A stretch of DNA of 64,000 bases from Piper betle (lineage: Eukaryota > Streptophyta > Magnoliopsida > Piperales > Piperaceae). Shown in pieces: positions 1-12,000 of this stretch (within the stretch, counting starts at the first letter, position 1; each line of letters begins with the position of its first letter). The stretch lies in assembly GCA_033002965.1 (NCBI GenBank), contig JAURVB010003124.1, forward strand, positions 340,457 through 404,456, read 5' to 3'. The notes under the pieces were generated by a model. That model did no database searches, was not told the DNA's origin, and saw only the letters and a program-made list of their open reading frames with translations. Made by a program: the position numbers and the translations under genes.

Positions 1-655
1 CGTGATTGGTTGCCGCATTGATGACATTATTGAGGTTTGTCTGAGAGATGTTTGCAATTTGGTCCATGAATTCGAATTTCAAGCCCCATAAGAACTTGTT
101 CGCATGGACCTTCTCATGGGCTGAAGAGCCAGGAGAAAAGCATTCCCAGGCCAGGAAATTTCGAGCATTCTCGGTCATGGAATCATCGCCTTGCGTCAAG
201 TTGTTAAACTCCAACACTTATTGTTAGACAACTGGTTTAGGAAAATATTATTTGTTAAAGACTTTCACAAATTTCGCCCAAGTAATGGGAGGTTATCTCC
301 CTGAATTGAAATTTTGTCTCCTCCATGGTCTTCCACCTACAAATACGCTTCCTCTTGAAGCATGCACGTCACCATCCGGGTTTTGTGCCAATTCCGCACC
401 TACAAGGCCTGAAAGGTTGACTGGGTGACATTTATCCAGTTCCCTGCTTGGATTGGATTCGTCCCATTGATAAACACTTGGGCACCATTGTTAACGAATT
501 TTTCCACATTAAACTTGTCCTCATTTGCCATCCTTGACATCTCTCTCCTCGCCAATGTAGGGTATGCCTGAACAATTGGTGGAACTCCAGCGTCTCGTGC
601 CACCTGGTCACCCTCAATGCCAACCCCTGGTGTGGTGCTAGGCCAGGTGTTACAT
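1..655 (-). pseudogene. Degenerate Ty3/gypsy gag fragment
   Basis: Read on the minus strand, broken pieces resemble a plant Ty3/gypsy gag. Around 430-640 lies a segment with the pattern 'F..G...NPIQAGNWI', typical of the gag core start. Around 1-200 another frame gives '...NFLAWECFSPGSSAHEK' followed by 'KFLWGLKFEFMDQI', like the gag stretch in which a Phe-xx-Gly-Leu motif precedes basic residues. No single frame spans the region and stops interrupt it, so it is a relic. The rest of the element would lie before base 1. Family assignment is by motif only; it could be an intact-like element with many sequence errors, but that seems unlikely. Confidence 0.5.
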
Positions 656-2669
656 AAGGGCTGAAAGAACAAAGTCAGTTGAGATAACAAAATTACATTA
701 GATTCCTTAAGTCGTAACACGTTAAGCTTTTAATTAATTAGGACATTAGCTCCTTTACCAAAGATAAATTATCATGCAAATAAGTAAAAATTAGCTACAT
801 GGTATAAAAATAATTTATTTAAGCAAAACCATAATTAGTACGACCATACTAAGAAGGTAAGACATGAATCCAATTCCCAAGCCAAATTATTAAAATGATC
901 TCAAGAAAGAAATCCAGTTCCACTACCATGTAATCAAATTCCAAACAAAAATAACAAGATAAACAAGTCCACTAAAATAAGTCCATAACAGAGTCGGTCG
1001 ACTATCCCCACTAAACCCACGAAGTCAAACGTTTACCAGACGGAGGTAATTATGCATTAGTGATGAAAACATTAAGGAGGATAACCATAGTAAACTTAAA
1101 TCAATTAACATGATTGAACACAATATTGAGCCTATATTTGGCTCCAATTCTAGCAAAGTGACCTCCCTATTGGAGATCTACCATTAGTGGTCACTCAATA
1201 TTGTCCGACCTACAGACAGTAAGTCTATATCTTTACCCAAACTCTGACTTTTGAGTACGTACTGGGTGACATGGTTCCTTGGATCCAGGAGCCTATGAGT
1301 ATAACTTGGTGTCTAACGCTCATCATATATTTCAATTAAGTAGATTAAGGCCGACACGTATCCAACATGCAAATGCCGAAGCCCTACCTCTGCTTAACTG
1401 ATCAACAACAACTAGCCAATTTTATTAAATTTACTGAAGTTATGCATACCTTGACTAGTGCGCTCCCAACAGCTACTCAAAACCTAACATGAGAATAAAT
1501 ATACGTTAACACATATATTCAAGATGTATGCTATGAGAATGATGACGAGTGCCAACAATTAGTTATTGACAATAATTTAATTAATCACTATGTTACAGTA
1601 AAGCAAAATATGCATTTCAAAACTAACTATTACTCTAAACAAATTCAAAAGTCAAGACTATGCTTCAAAAACAGATCAACAACACTTGATAAATGGAATT
1701 ATGCAAATCATGATTTATTTAATTTAACAATCATCATACCCTTAATCATGAAGCAAATTAATTATTCAACAAAAATATCAAAATTTCAAAATAGTTCCAT
1801 GTGGCGGAGTGCATATTAATCATTTGATTAAGAATTTGTCAATATAGTTAATTATTTCCAATTAATTTCTCATACATAATTTACTGATTAATTATCACCA
1901 CCATAAAAATATAGTCACATAAACTCATTTACATATATGAAAGAATAATAGTACATGAATTGGAAATTCTTTTACTTGATTATTAATAACGAAGATAAAC
2001 TACTCATCACAAACTAAATTGGTACGGGAATCAAACAACCCATTTAATTAATTATTTATAAGAACTTGTGTTTTACCTTATTAAATTGATCACTTAATCA
2101 GTGAACATAAATTAATATAATATGAGTAACAGAATAATTAAATAATTAACATGTGTAATCAACCTATTAACAAAAATAATATCTCCACTCGTCTAAATTG
2201 TATTAAGACATAGATTCCACATTAAACTTAATTTGCTTAATTACAGATTAAGTATGAATTTCTCAACTTATCAAATAATAAGTAACAAAAAGAAATAAAC
2301 AGAGCATGGCATTGCAACATTGCAATGCTGGGATCACCAGGCCTTGGTGCTGCAGCGACAACAGCCCACCGCAGGCCGACAAACCATGCGCTAAACATTG
2401 TTGGCTACTTAGCCAAGACGTACCAAACCAAAAACAGAGACAAAAACATAATTAACGAATAAACCACTCCAAAACAAGAGCTGATATATTACTTAGTTAC
2501 ATTAATTAATACCTGTAAAACAGTTACAGATCATACCCAAGTCATTCTTCTTCTAACAACTACATTCATGAATCCACAACTATCGATATGGTGCGACCCG
2601 TTCATCACTATACACCATTCCCAAAGCAAATAATTTAACAGATCATGGACCAACAAGGCATATGCTTAT
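656..2669. other. AT-rich non-coding stretch, probably LTR body
   Basis: No credible gene was seen. The stretch lies between the gag relic and the recognisable minus-strand LTR arm (2670-3549), so it may be the rest of that LTR, which would then be about 2.8 kb, the size of the other LTRs in the window. No tRNA-methionine primer site was found near 650-800, so the LTR end is not proven. The segment 1190-1400 has the mixed composition usual for LTR bodies. Confidence 0.35.
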
Positions 2670-3549
2670 TAACATTAATTATACTGATTTATAAGGAATA
2701 ACTGCAAGAACATGTCAAATAATGTTTTGACATTAATATACACTCGTTAATCCTCCAGACAAAAATATACATACGCACCCAGATCATGCAAAAACTAAAA
2801 ATAATAGATCCTAATAATATTAATTACTAACTCAAGCATGACCTATTTAAAATTGGAAACAATTAATCAACTAAATCTTGCATCAACCAAGAAAAAACAT
2901 GTTATATCAACTAAAATGCATGCATGACTTTGGTGTTGCGGCTCACAGTTTTGGCGTTGCAGTGCTGTAGCCATGACAATATAATTGTGGATGTCGAACG
3001 CTGCCGATTTCACACGACCACAAAACTAAACCCAATAATAACATTAAATAATAGAGAACAACATATAAAGATCAATCAAATTGGGTCAATAAATCCCAAA
3101 TATTAATTTCTAACACTCAATAATAATATAGAATAAAGTTCTAAACGTAGATCTAATTATATACCCATCCAAAACTCACATGCATGCTATGATCCTGAGC
3201 TAAAAAGAAAATGAAAAGAGAAGAAGAAAACCTGGCAGGAAGGAGAGCTAGAGGGAGAAGGATGACAATTGATGAAGAAGAAGGATTGGGGTTTCATATA
3301 GCGTGGGAGGGGAGGAAAGTTACGTAACATTTTCCTCAAATCTCCTACAATAACTCCCCAAATTCTAACCTACTCATCAACCCCCAAAACTCTACACATA
3401 GGAAATTCTAAAATTTCTAAAGCAAACCACACCCCGAGTATACCCTTAATCGACACAACCATGTCCAAGTTAGGCTCGACCCTTGGTTTAACCCAAAAAA
3501 TAAAATAAAATAATACTAATAATAATAATAAATAAATACGGGTTTTACA
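2670..3549 (-). mobile_element. LTR-like segment Y1 (minus orientation)
   Basis: On the minus strand this begins TGTAAAACCC at 3549 and runs to lower coordinates. It aligns by eye with the plus-strand sequence 4559-5425, with shared blocks including an (ATT)n tract, a CAAGGGTCGAG block and a TTGATTGATCTTTATATG-type block. Just outside it, at 3550-3565, the minus strand shows a purine-rich stretch (TTTGGGGAGAT), as expected of a polypurine tract next to a 3' LTR. The lower boundary is only where the match to the second copy ends. Confidence 0.6.
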
Positions 3550-4558
3550 ATCTCCCCAAATCTAGAATTTTTGTACCCGAAAATTACAAGGTAATGACTA
3601 ACCTCAATCGTTCAGTCATTTGTCACTTCCCTCAGCCATCTGTTACTTCCCTCACAACGTCATATAAAGTGTTCAGGAACAACTTGTCATGCATAATGGG
3701 TCACGATTTTAGCTGCATCCTTTATATACTCTGCGGATCATCCTCCTAACTCCTAACTCCTAACTGCTTTTTGAACATGTTGAACATCAAAACTTAGAAT
3801 GCACAAGAATGGCTCAAGCACATCTCTGCCCGTTGGGCCTTGCCTTAGCAGCTCAAACATATTCTTAAAACATATTCTTAAATGACCTGTTTGTTTGGGC
3901 TCTCACGATTTGCCATGCTTGAACAGGTTGGGAGATTATTTTGGATTCATCTGAATTGTGGTTTTCGTTATTCATCAAAAACAATAATTACTAGATTATG
4001 AACACATTATGTAACACAATCTAAAATATAAACAGATCAAGAAAACAATCTATTAATTCCAAACTAGCATGACAATCATATAATAATTACCCCACAAATA
4101 ATTTGGGATATTCTTTCATCATATCTTTTTTGATAATATCCTCAATTGATGAACAAATCCGAATTAATCTATTAACAATCACAATTCAGATAAATTCGAA
4201 GTAATCTCTGAACTTGCGCAATTACGACAAACAGCAAGGGCCGAATAAATAGGTTGTATGGGAATAAGTTTGAGCGGCCAAGGCAAGGCCTGACAAGTAG
4301 GGATGCGGTTGAGCAATTCTTGTGCATTTTATGTTTTAATGTTCAATAGGCAATTAGCAATGCCTGATTTGTTAAGTACACAGAGGATGCAGTTGGAATT
4401 GCAAACCATTAGACAAGGCAAGTTGTTCTTAAGGACTTTATATGATATCGTGAGAGAAGTAGCATATCTCTTAACCATTGAGGGTGGGACGAAAATTCTT
4501 AAGTTAGTTGATGTCTTAATGACGGTTGGTGGAACGAAAATTCTTAAGTTGAAGATCT
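3550..4558. other. Spacer between inverted LTR arms
   Basis: About 1 kb lies between the two inverted LTR-like arms. Both ends carry what look like the last bases of a retrotransposon interior: purine-rich DNA on the minus strand at 3550-3565, and a 'GGACGAAAATTCTTAAG'-like block on the plus strand, present twice near 4490-4550. No intact coding sequence is visible. A plus-strand reading frame at 4303-4563 is probably a decayed polyprotein tail and not a gene. Confidence 0.4.
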
Positions 4559-5425
4559 TGTAAAACCCATGTTTATTTATTATTGTTATTATTATTATTA
4601 TTATTATTTTGGGTTAAACCAAGGGTCGAGACTAAGTCAATTAAGGGTGTACACTTGGTGTAGTTTGCCTATGAAATTTCAGAATTTCAAATTTACACTA
4701 TAGAATTTGGGGGTTGAGTATATTAGAATTTGGAGTGTTATTTTAGGAGATTTTAAGGAAAAGGTTGTAAGTTTCCTTCCCTTTCACATTATAGGAAAAC
4801 CTCAAGCCTTCTCTTTCATCCATCGTCATCCTCCTTGTAGTTCTCTTTCCTCCCAGGTTTTCTCAATTTATATTGTTTTTAGTTCATGATCATAACATGC
4901 ATGCTAGTTTTGGATGGGTATAAGTAGGTTTACATTTAGAAAATTTTTCTCTATTATTGCTTAGTGTTGAGATTAATGTTTGGGATTTATTGACCATATT
5001 TGATTGATTGATCTTTATATGTTGTTCTATCTTGTTATTCTTGGGTTTGGTTTTGTGTTCATGTGAAATTGGTGGTGTTTGGCAATCACAATTGTATTGC
5101 CATGGCTGCAACGCCGCAGGGCTAAAATTGAGAGTCGTGGCACTATATTCTTGCATGCATTTTTTGAGTTGCTGCAATATGCTTTTTCTTGGTTGATGCA
5201 AGATTTGGTTGATTGTTTGTTTCCAATGTTGAATATGTCATGCATAGGTTAGTAATTAATGCTGTTGGGATCTATTATTTTTAGTGTTTGTATGATATGG
5301 GTGTGGGTGGGTGAGAATGTATATTTTTTTGTTGAGGAGTAACAAGTGGATATTAATTTTAAGTCATTGTTTGACATTTTCTTGTGGTTACTCCTTACAA
5401 ATCAGTATAAATAATGCTAATTCAA
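4559..5425 (+). mobile_element. LTR-like segment Y2 (plus orientation, truncated)
   Basis: Starts TGTAAAACCC at 4559 and aligns with the reverse complement of 2670-3549. Similarity fades near 5425, so the 3' part of the LTR is missing or replaced. It ends about 430 bases upstream of the first visible PTOX exon. Its orientation is opposite to Y1, so the two cannot be the LTR pair of one ordinary element. Confidence 0.55.
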
Positions 5426-5861
5426 GGTAATCATGATTATTTTGTGCTTTCTTGTATGTAAATTTTGTAATCATATTTAATTTATATACAAAATAATTAA
5501 ATCAATAATATTTTTATAAAAATTACATCAAATATAGCTACGTTAAGGTAAAATTGACTATTTTAAAATTTTCATGTCATTTACGCTACTTTCATGCCAA
5601 CGAAACAGACCCTAAAGGAATCCAGAAGCAATCATTTTCTGGGTGATTATGCCGTTGATGTGAAAGGGCCCGTTTTTCTCTTTATTCTTAAAATAGAGCA
5701 TACATTTTACTCACTTTTGTTGTGTTTTTAGTTTTTTTAGTTGTCGTTCATTACTTGCTTGTCTAGTTTTCTTATATTCCATTTTCCAAAGCAGGGCCTA
5801 GCACACCATTTAATATTCTATATTCCATTCTCTATCTATGATAACTATGTGATGGTTGCAG

Positions 5862-8054
5862 AGTTCAGTCATCAAGATACTTGATACTTTCTATCGTGAT
5901 CGTTGCTATGCAAGATTTTATGTCCTGGAGACAATTGCAAGGGTTCCTTATTTTGGTTAGTGCCTGTTCTCTTTTGAACCTGCTTGATTGTGCATGTATA
6001 TTTAAATTTAAATACATTTCAAAGTTTTGATTTAGTAAAATGGCACACACGATTTTTAGACTGTCTGATTTGATTCTTGTGAGTCTATGATTTTTGTACC
6101 TTGTATCATTTTCTTCTCTCTTCTTCTTCCACCCTTCCCTAAGAAGGGTTGAGGATGTGGATCATGATCTTGGATCCATGCAAATTACAAGTGGTATGCT
6201 TTGGTGGCCAGATTTCCTTCTTGATGCCAACCTTTCTCTGGGCTTGGGAGAACCCACAGCACTGGAGGACTTTGCAGCTTTGTAACATGTGGTTTTTTTT
6301 TATAATATGCAGCTTTCATGTCAGTTCTTCACATGTATGAGAGTTTTGGTTGGTGGAGAAAAGCTGATTATCTAAAAGTGCATTTTGCAGAAAGCTGGAA
6401 TGAGTTGCATCATCTCCTTATTATGGAGGTTTTGAACTATTTCAACTCAGTACTTTCTTCTAGCCCAAATTTTGCCATCCTACCTGCATTTCATTTATTC
6501 ATGATTAACAAGATGCTTGTGTTCTTTTTTGTTTCAGGAACTTGGAGGAAATGCAGTGTGGTATGACCGTTTTCTTGCCCAACACATTGCAATATTTTAT
6601 TACTTTTTGACTGTCTTGATGTATGCTGTAAGCCCTAGAATGGCATGTATGTGTGTTTTTTATTTTCTTTTGTTATCTATTTTTTAGTGCTTAAGTTAAT
6701 TTTTATCTCATAATTTATTTCAGTGAAAGTTTAAGTCAAGCTATTCATTTCTACTGAAATTGAACTATTCTTCTATCCTTTTTCCTTTTTCTCTCTTATA
6801 TAGTTTGATTTCCCTAAATATGGGTGCATGCAGATCATTTTTCTGAATGTGTGGAGAGGCATGCTTTTGAGACTTACGACAAATTTATCAAGCTTCATGA
6901 AGGCAAGATCCTGCACTTTTTTCAGATTTAGTGAAAGCAACAATATGATACCCAACTTTGTGTGCCTAATGTTTTTTATGGGGAATACCAGATTAAAGTT
7001 ACATGGCTGATGGTATTAATGAGTTCACTAGTTAATGAATGTGTTTGGCTCATTTAAAATATATCTTATTATTGAACTGAAAACAATACGACTGTTTTTC
7101 TTATCTCAATTCTCAATAATATAAACTTTATAAGAATATCCATATGCCTGCTTTACACGGACAGTTAATTACATTGGAGCACTTTGACTGGTTGATGAGG
7201 ATAATTGAGATAAATTTGATCCGTGCAACAATGTGTATAGTTTGCCTGGCTATAAAATTAAATATCGTTTTATAGGGATAATCCATTGAAATTTTTTATA
7301 TTTTTTTGTCAATCTTATATTTTGTAAGTGCACAAGCTACTCTGCATATTCATATTATTGTTGCATCACCAAGCTAAGTGTTAAATTCAAATGGGTAAAA
7401 ATTTTACTTTTGATAATTACTGTTAGCATCCCCGATCCCATCAAGGTGTGATGATGATGATGATGATGACCTATGACCTTTTGTTTAGTGTGTTCAGTTG
7501 CTGATCCTGAAAGGGCAAGAATTGTGTTCTATGAAGTTCTAACCGGGCTTTTTTATTTTCTTTTCAGAAGATTTGAAAAAGATGCCTGCCCCAGGCATTG
7601 CAGTTAAGTACTACACAGAAGGTGACTTGTATTTGTTTGGTAAGTATTGTGTATATATATGGGGATGGTTAGGTGATGTGGTCCATGATATTAATATATT
7701 ACCAACAATGTTTTAGATGAATTTCAAACGTCAAGACCTCCTTGCACCAGAAGGCCAAAAATAGGTGAGGAAATAAAATATTTGTTTGGAGTCTTGAAAT
7801 TTTACAATGTGTTGATTGATGAAAATTTTGGCTCTCGTTCATCAGATAATCTATACGACGTTTTTGTCAACATTAGAGATGATGAAGCAGAACATTGTAA
7901 GACTATGAAGATGTGTCAAATTCATGGGACGCTCAAGTCTCCCCACTCATCCATGAATGATTGTGATGATAATTCAGAATGTAGCCTGTCCCAGGCTGAT
8001 TGTGAAGGTTTTGTAGATTGTGTGAGGAAGTCCTTGGCTCATCAAAAGAAATAA
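5862..8054 (+). CDS. PTOX: Plastid terminal oxidase (IMMUTANS/PTOX), exons 2 to last; first exon not in window
   Basis: PTOX is the thylakoid di-iron plastoquinol oxidase related to mitochondrial alternative oxidase; it passes electrons from plastoquinol to oxygen and is needed for carotenoid desaturation. Seven exons join in frame without a stop: 5862-5955, 6313-6428, 6538-6646, 6834-6902, 7568-7639, 7717-7764 and 7846-8054 (717 bases, 238 residues plus stop). Visible motifs include VIKILDTFYRDR, LETIARVPYF, AESWNELHHLL, HFSECVERHAFETYDKF and NIRDDEAEHCKTM, which supply the six Glu/His iron ligands of the family. Introns are GT-AG except the one after 6902, which starts GC. A WW in the family (GGNxWWFDRF) reads VW here. 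The transit peptide and N-terminal exon are absent: either intron 1 was expanded by the retrotransposons upstream and exon 1 lies before base 1, or the gene is 5'-truncated. The first splice site could be 5862 or 5864. Confidence 0.9.
7450..7468. repeat. GAT/ATG trinucleotide microsatellite in a PTOX intron
   Basis: Six tandem copies of GAT plus a partial one, within the PTOX intron 6903-7567. Confidence 0.8.
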
Positions 8055-8616
8055 GTATATGAATCAAGTGCTGGTATAGGTCATGAAATATGAGATATTG
8101 AGTTGTACTTTTCATTAATTTGAAAGATGACAGTCACCATTTTCATCATGGATGCTACCTTTGAGAAGATACACGCTCGAAAAAATATCGTACAAATATG
8201 GTCGAAGTTTTAGACCGAGTTTGTGTTGTAAACCAGATTTGGCTGCTTTTGAAATGCAGCTCATGACTACAGCAGGCTGCCCCCAAGCAAGGGCGGCCAG
8301 ATCCGTCGCCCCAGCTGGAAATGGCAGGCGGTGGTCAGGTTCAGTGGCACTTGGTCCTAATTGGTTTTTTTAATGGTTGCTTGTCTGCTGGCAGCAGGTG
8401 ATGCTTGTTATTTTGTAAAATTCTCTCAATTTTAGTAAATATTTTTGTTTCTCTTCCCGTTTCATAAATAATTTCTTAGCCTGTTTTATTCAAGTTCCTT
8501 TTTCTCTGCCTTGGTCGATCGAAGAGGTCCTTTTTGTTGCATGGATTTGGTTTGGTGTGAAACTGAATGAATGAATCTCTACTTCTGGTCCAACCGCTCG
8601 CTAGTTAGAAGTTAAA

Positions 8617-8886
8617 ATGAAGTTGCAATTGCCAAATGCGGTGGTAAGGGAGGACTCCGATGGCTATGGCCAAGAAACAGCATGGAAACACGGAGACGAT
8701 GCCCATAGCTCTGGCGGCCCCAAAGATGGGGATGTTGGAGGTCAATTTGTCTCGCCCTTGAACTTTGCCGTGGTCGACCACGGTATCTACAGTTCCGGCT
8801 TCCGGGATGCCATCACTTTCAGTTTCTTACAAGCGCTCAGCGTTCGGTTCTGTAATTTGTCCGTCATCTTTCCGCCTTCCAGTTGA
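8617..8886 (+). pseudogene. Truncated plant atypical dual-specificity phosphatase (PFA-DSP) first-exon fragment
   Basis: The reading frame starting at 8617 begins MKLQ and contains SPLNFAVVDHGIYSSGF followed by FSFLQALSVR. This matches the N-terminal part of plant and fungal atypical phosphatases (Arabidopsis At1g05000 type: PPLNFxMVDNGIFRSGF ... NFSFLQTLxLRS). After LSVR the expected SVIYLCPEPYPE segment is seen only in another frame (SVICPS, about 8850-8865), so a one-base frameshift occurs there. The sequence then turns into unrelated T-rich DNA. The catalytic HCxxGxxR exon is absent downstream. The fragment lies about 560 bases after the PTOX stop. I read it as a broken gene fragment; a terminal exon carried far away by an insertion is less likely. 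Confidence 0.6.
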
Positions 8887-11800
8887 TTATTTATTTACCT
8901 TTTCTTCTTCTCATACGTGCATAGATTCTTCTTTCCTCTTCATTTGATACTATTACAGTACTTGTTGGGGGCGGATAACTAGCACCGAGCACCCCTAGGT
9001 AACCAAAAATCCACACCCAACCGAACCTAAAAATCATTGAAAATTTTGGTTTGGTTCAATTTAACTGAATTTATAATGACTATATTAAAATTAATTATGG
9101 TTTTGATGATAAGTCAAATTAAAACATGATTTTATTATCATAATCATATTTAAAAAGTATTTTGCACATAGATATTATATTGAACATCTTGAATAAATTA
9201 TAAATAAATAAATAAAAACTAATAATAACCTTCATAAGATGTGAACGTTAAGGTTTTTAAAAAAATTTTGGCCGGTTTCGGTTTTGATTAAGTTCCGAAT
9301 CGAATTTTCTAATCTTGGGTTCTGTTACCCAAGATAAGAACTGAGCTGAATTGAAATTTTTTAAAACCAAAACGAACTTATAATTTTAGTTTGGTTTAGT
9401 TGGTTAATTCAGTTTACGTTGATCTTTGTTTGGCCTACCAATAACCCATCTATTGAAAAATTCAAAGGTGAATGGCACATTATAAGTGGGCAGTTTTTAG
9501 TAGTTAAAATAGCAAAAGAGTGATTTGTCCCTGATGAGTTTCTTCCCAAATATTTTGTAGATTTCATGTTTGTCATTATCACTACGTACGCAGTCATTGG
9601 TTAGAATAGAGCTCAAAACGAATTCTTGTTTCCAAAAGTCTTAAAAATATGCTTTGACACTTGGGGAAAATTTGAGGAAGAATTCAAAGCAAAACGTCAT
9701 AATAGACTCATACTTGCTGGCTTTATAGACGGCACTCCTTTCTTTCCAAGAAGTTGGATCACGCATTAGCATTCCAATTACCTATCCGTGGAAGAAAGAT
9801 GGCTACAAGACAATAGATATATATGTATATAGAGAGAGAGAGAAGATAATAACGAGAACACCAACCCCCTTGTTGACTTCAATCTCATTCGCATGTTGAC
9901 AAGTGCCGGCACACCGAGTCTGATTATAAATTCTTCGGCTTGGCCTTAGTCAATTTTAAGTTCTAAGCATCGTTTTTCTAAGACTCCGAGTTTGGCCGAC
10001 TTAAGTTTTGTTGCAATGCGGTATTTCCTCAAATCAACACGTTCTTCATGCCATCTTATTTTTATATTTATTTATTATTTATACATGATGTTTTTAAAAA
10101 ACCGACACTCTAAACCACCGTACTAGAATTTACTTCAAAAAAATTATAAATTCACTCATAATAATTTGTACAAAAATGTTATACCCACTATCCATATCCT
10201 TTATATAATTATTTAAGTCAAATTTTCAGTATCATAATTAATACTTACCTTTATTTGATAACTTGGATGGTTTTTATAATAAATAAGTTAATATAAAGTT
10301 ATTATATATATGTTTTTATATAACCCATCATTATTTTTATGAAATCGGACATTTTTTAAGTCTAATTTCGGAAGAAAATCCCAACTATGAACGGCAATGG
10401 GCCAAAAGAGTGAGGGTCCCACGTCACTTTAAACAACGAGAAGTCGTTGTCGAATCACTGCTCCTCTTGTCATGGGCCTTCGGATCCACGACATTGTTGG
10501 GCTTGGGCCATTGTGGGCCCACCTGACGCCCACACGCTAACCTTTTTAGAGTGGACTCGTGTCTCCCGGGGGAGGGGGTGGGCGTGTTTGTTTTGTCTGG
10601 GTCGGGTATGCGGATCTTCACCACCTAAGATTAATTACTTTTGGATGTTTGTTTTAAACTCGATTTCGTTCTATAGTCGTTAGGTGATAAAAGAAACTTC
10701 ATTGGGAGTTTTAAGCTTGATTTAATTTAGCTCAACTTGAAGTATGATATTTTGCATGAAAGTAAAATGAAAATATAAAACAGTTTTATTCCGTGAATAA
10801 TTAATTTTTATGCGATTTAATGATAAATTTGAGACATTTTAATCCTTAAACATTATAGTTTTGTGTATGGTATAGTAAAAGATACGAGTTGTGCTATATA
10901 GACGGCTAAAACCCCACTTTTTAGCCACGTAAATGACTTTTTTAAATGTTAGGAGTTGTGTAATTTAATGCTCTCGTAAAAATAACGTGAGCTCTCAAAA
11001 TGAGTTTTGGAAATAGAATTAATATTTTTCAAAGGATAAAATGGATAAATACAACTTAAGGAAATTCGAACTTCACTCCTAATTAAATTAGGTGAGTACC
11101 AATAAGTACGACTAAAAACAAATGAGTCGACGTGAATCTGGTAAAACTCAGCTCAACTAGTTAGATGAGAAAGCCTATTTGCTCGACTGTATGTTGGATG
11201 ATCTATTTGGACAGTAATTACTTTTTCCATCCATATGGCAAATGACAATCAACATTGTACTTAGATTGGAAGTTATGCATAATCTTGAGGACTAGAAACT
11301 TAAAATTTGGGTAAATGTCAATAGTAGTACCACATTTGTGTGCATCTGCGGTTTGTCATCGAAATAATAATTAAACAGTTAATAGATACATCATCATGCG
11401 TGTATTACTACTAGATTAGACAGTTAATTATGGAGCTTAGTTGGAGCCATGCATATCCATATCTTATATTAAGGAGAATATGTATACTATTCCGAATAGT
11501 AAGTAGTAACTTGCGAGTGTTAAACTTTATATCTTTATCGGCCTACCAACGTAGTACCTAACATTTGAAGAATGGCATGTATCAAGTCAATGGTATTCGG
11601 TGGGTGTTGCGTTTTCAGAATGATTTCAAGTACACCGCATCTCCTCATGTCCCAATCGTCAAAGTAATTTACTAACTGGGCAGCTACTATTTTGTGTACC
11701 AAAACAACAAAAATACATAATTTTTTCCAACAAGACAATATGAATATTTTCTGTTGAGATATAGACAATGGAATATTATCGAAGTGAGACATTTTTTTAA

Positions 11801-12000
11801 GAAAAAAAACAAAAGAAAATGCGAAAAGAACAAAATCAATTATGAATAGTTGATTACTACAATCGTAATATACACTTTTTTTTTATTCTGCACCCGCTTC
11901 AACAAAACAAATCTGAGAATAATGAACAAACTAAAAATTTAAAAAAAGAAAGATTAAAGGCCAATTAATTGCCACCCGATCCGGTTAAACCGTATACCCG
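8887..12000. other. Intergenic, AT-rich
   Basis: No supported gene. Around 9000-9420 the DNA repeats GGTTTGGTT/AACCGAACC-type motifs at both ends and has a short hairpin (CTTGGGT ... ACCCAAG, near 9314-9334), which may be a small non-autonomous transposon. A (GA)n run sits near 9831-9843. A minus-strand reading frame at 11535-11792 (85 codons) is not recognised and is probably chance. Confidence 0.4.

Noticed and set aside
1610..3106. Small plus-strand frames in the AT-rich region
   Set aside because: Short, no conserved motif, lying in LTR-like DNA.
8152..8373. 73-codon frame after PTOX
   Set aside because: Starts in the PTOX 3' flank and shows no similarity I recognise.
11535..11792. 85-codon minus-strand frame
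   Set aside because: No recognisable motif, AT-rich context, no splice partners seen.
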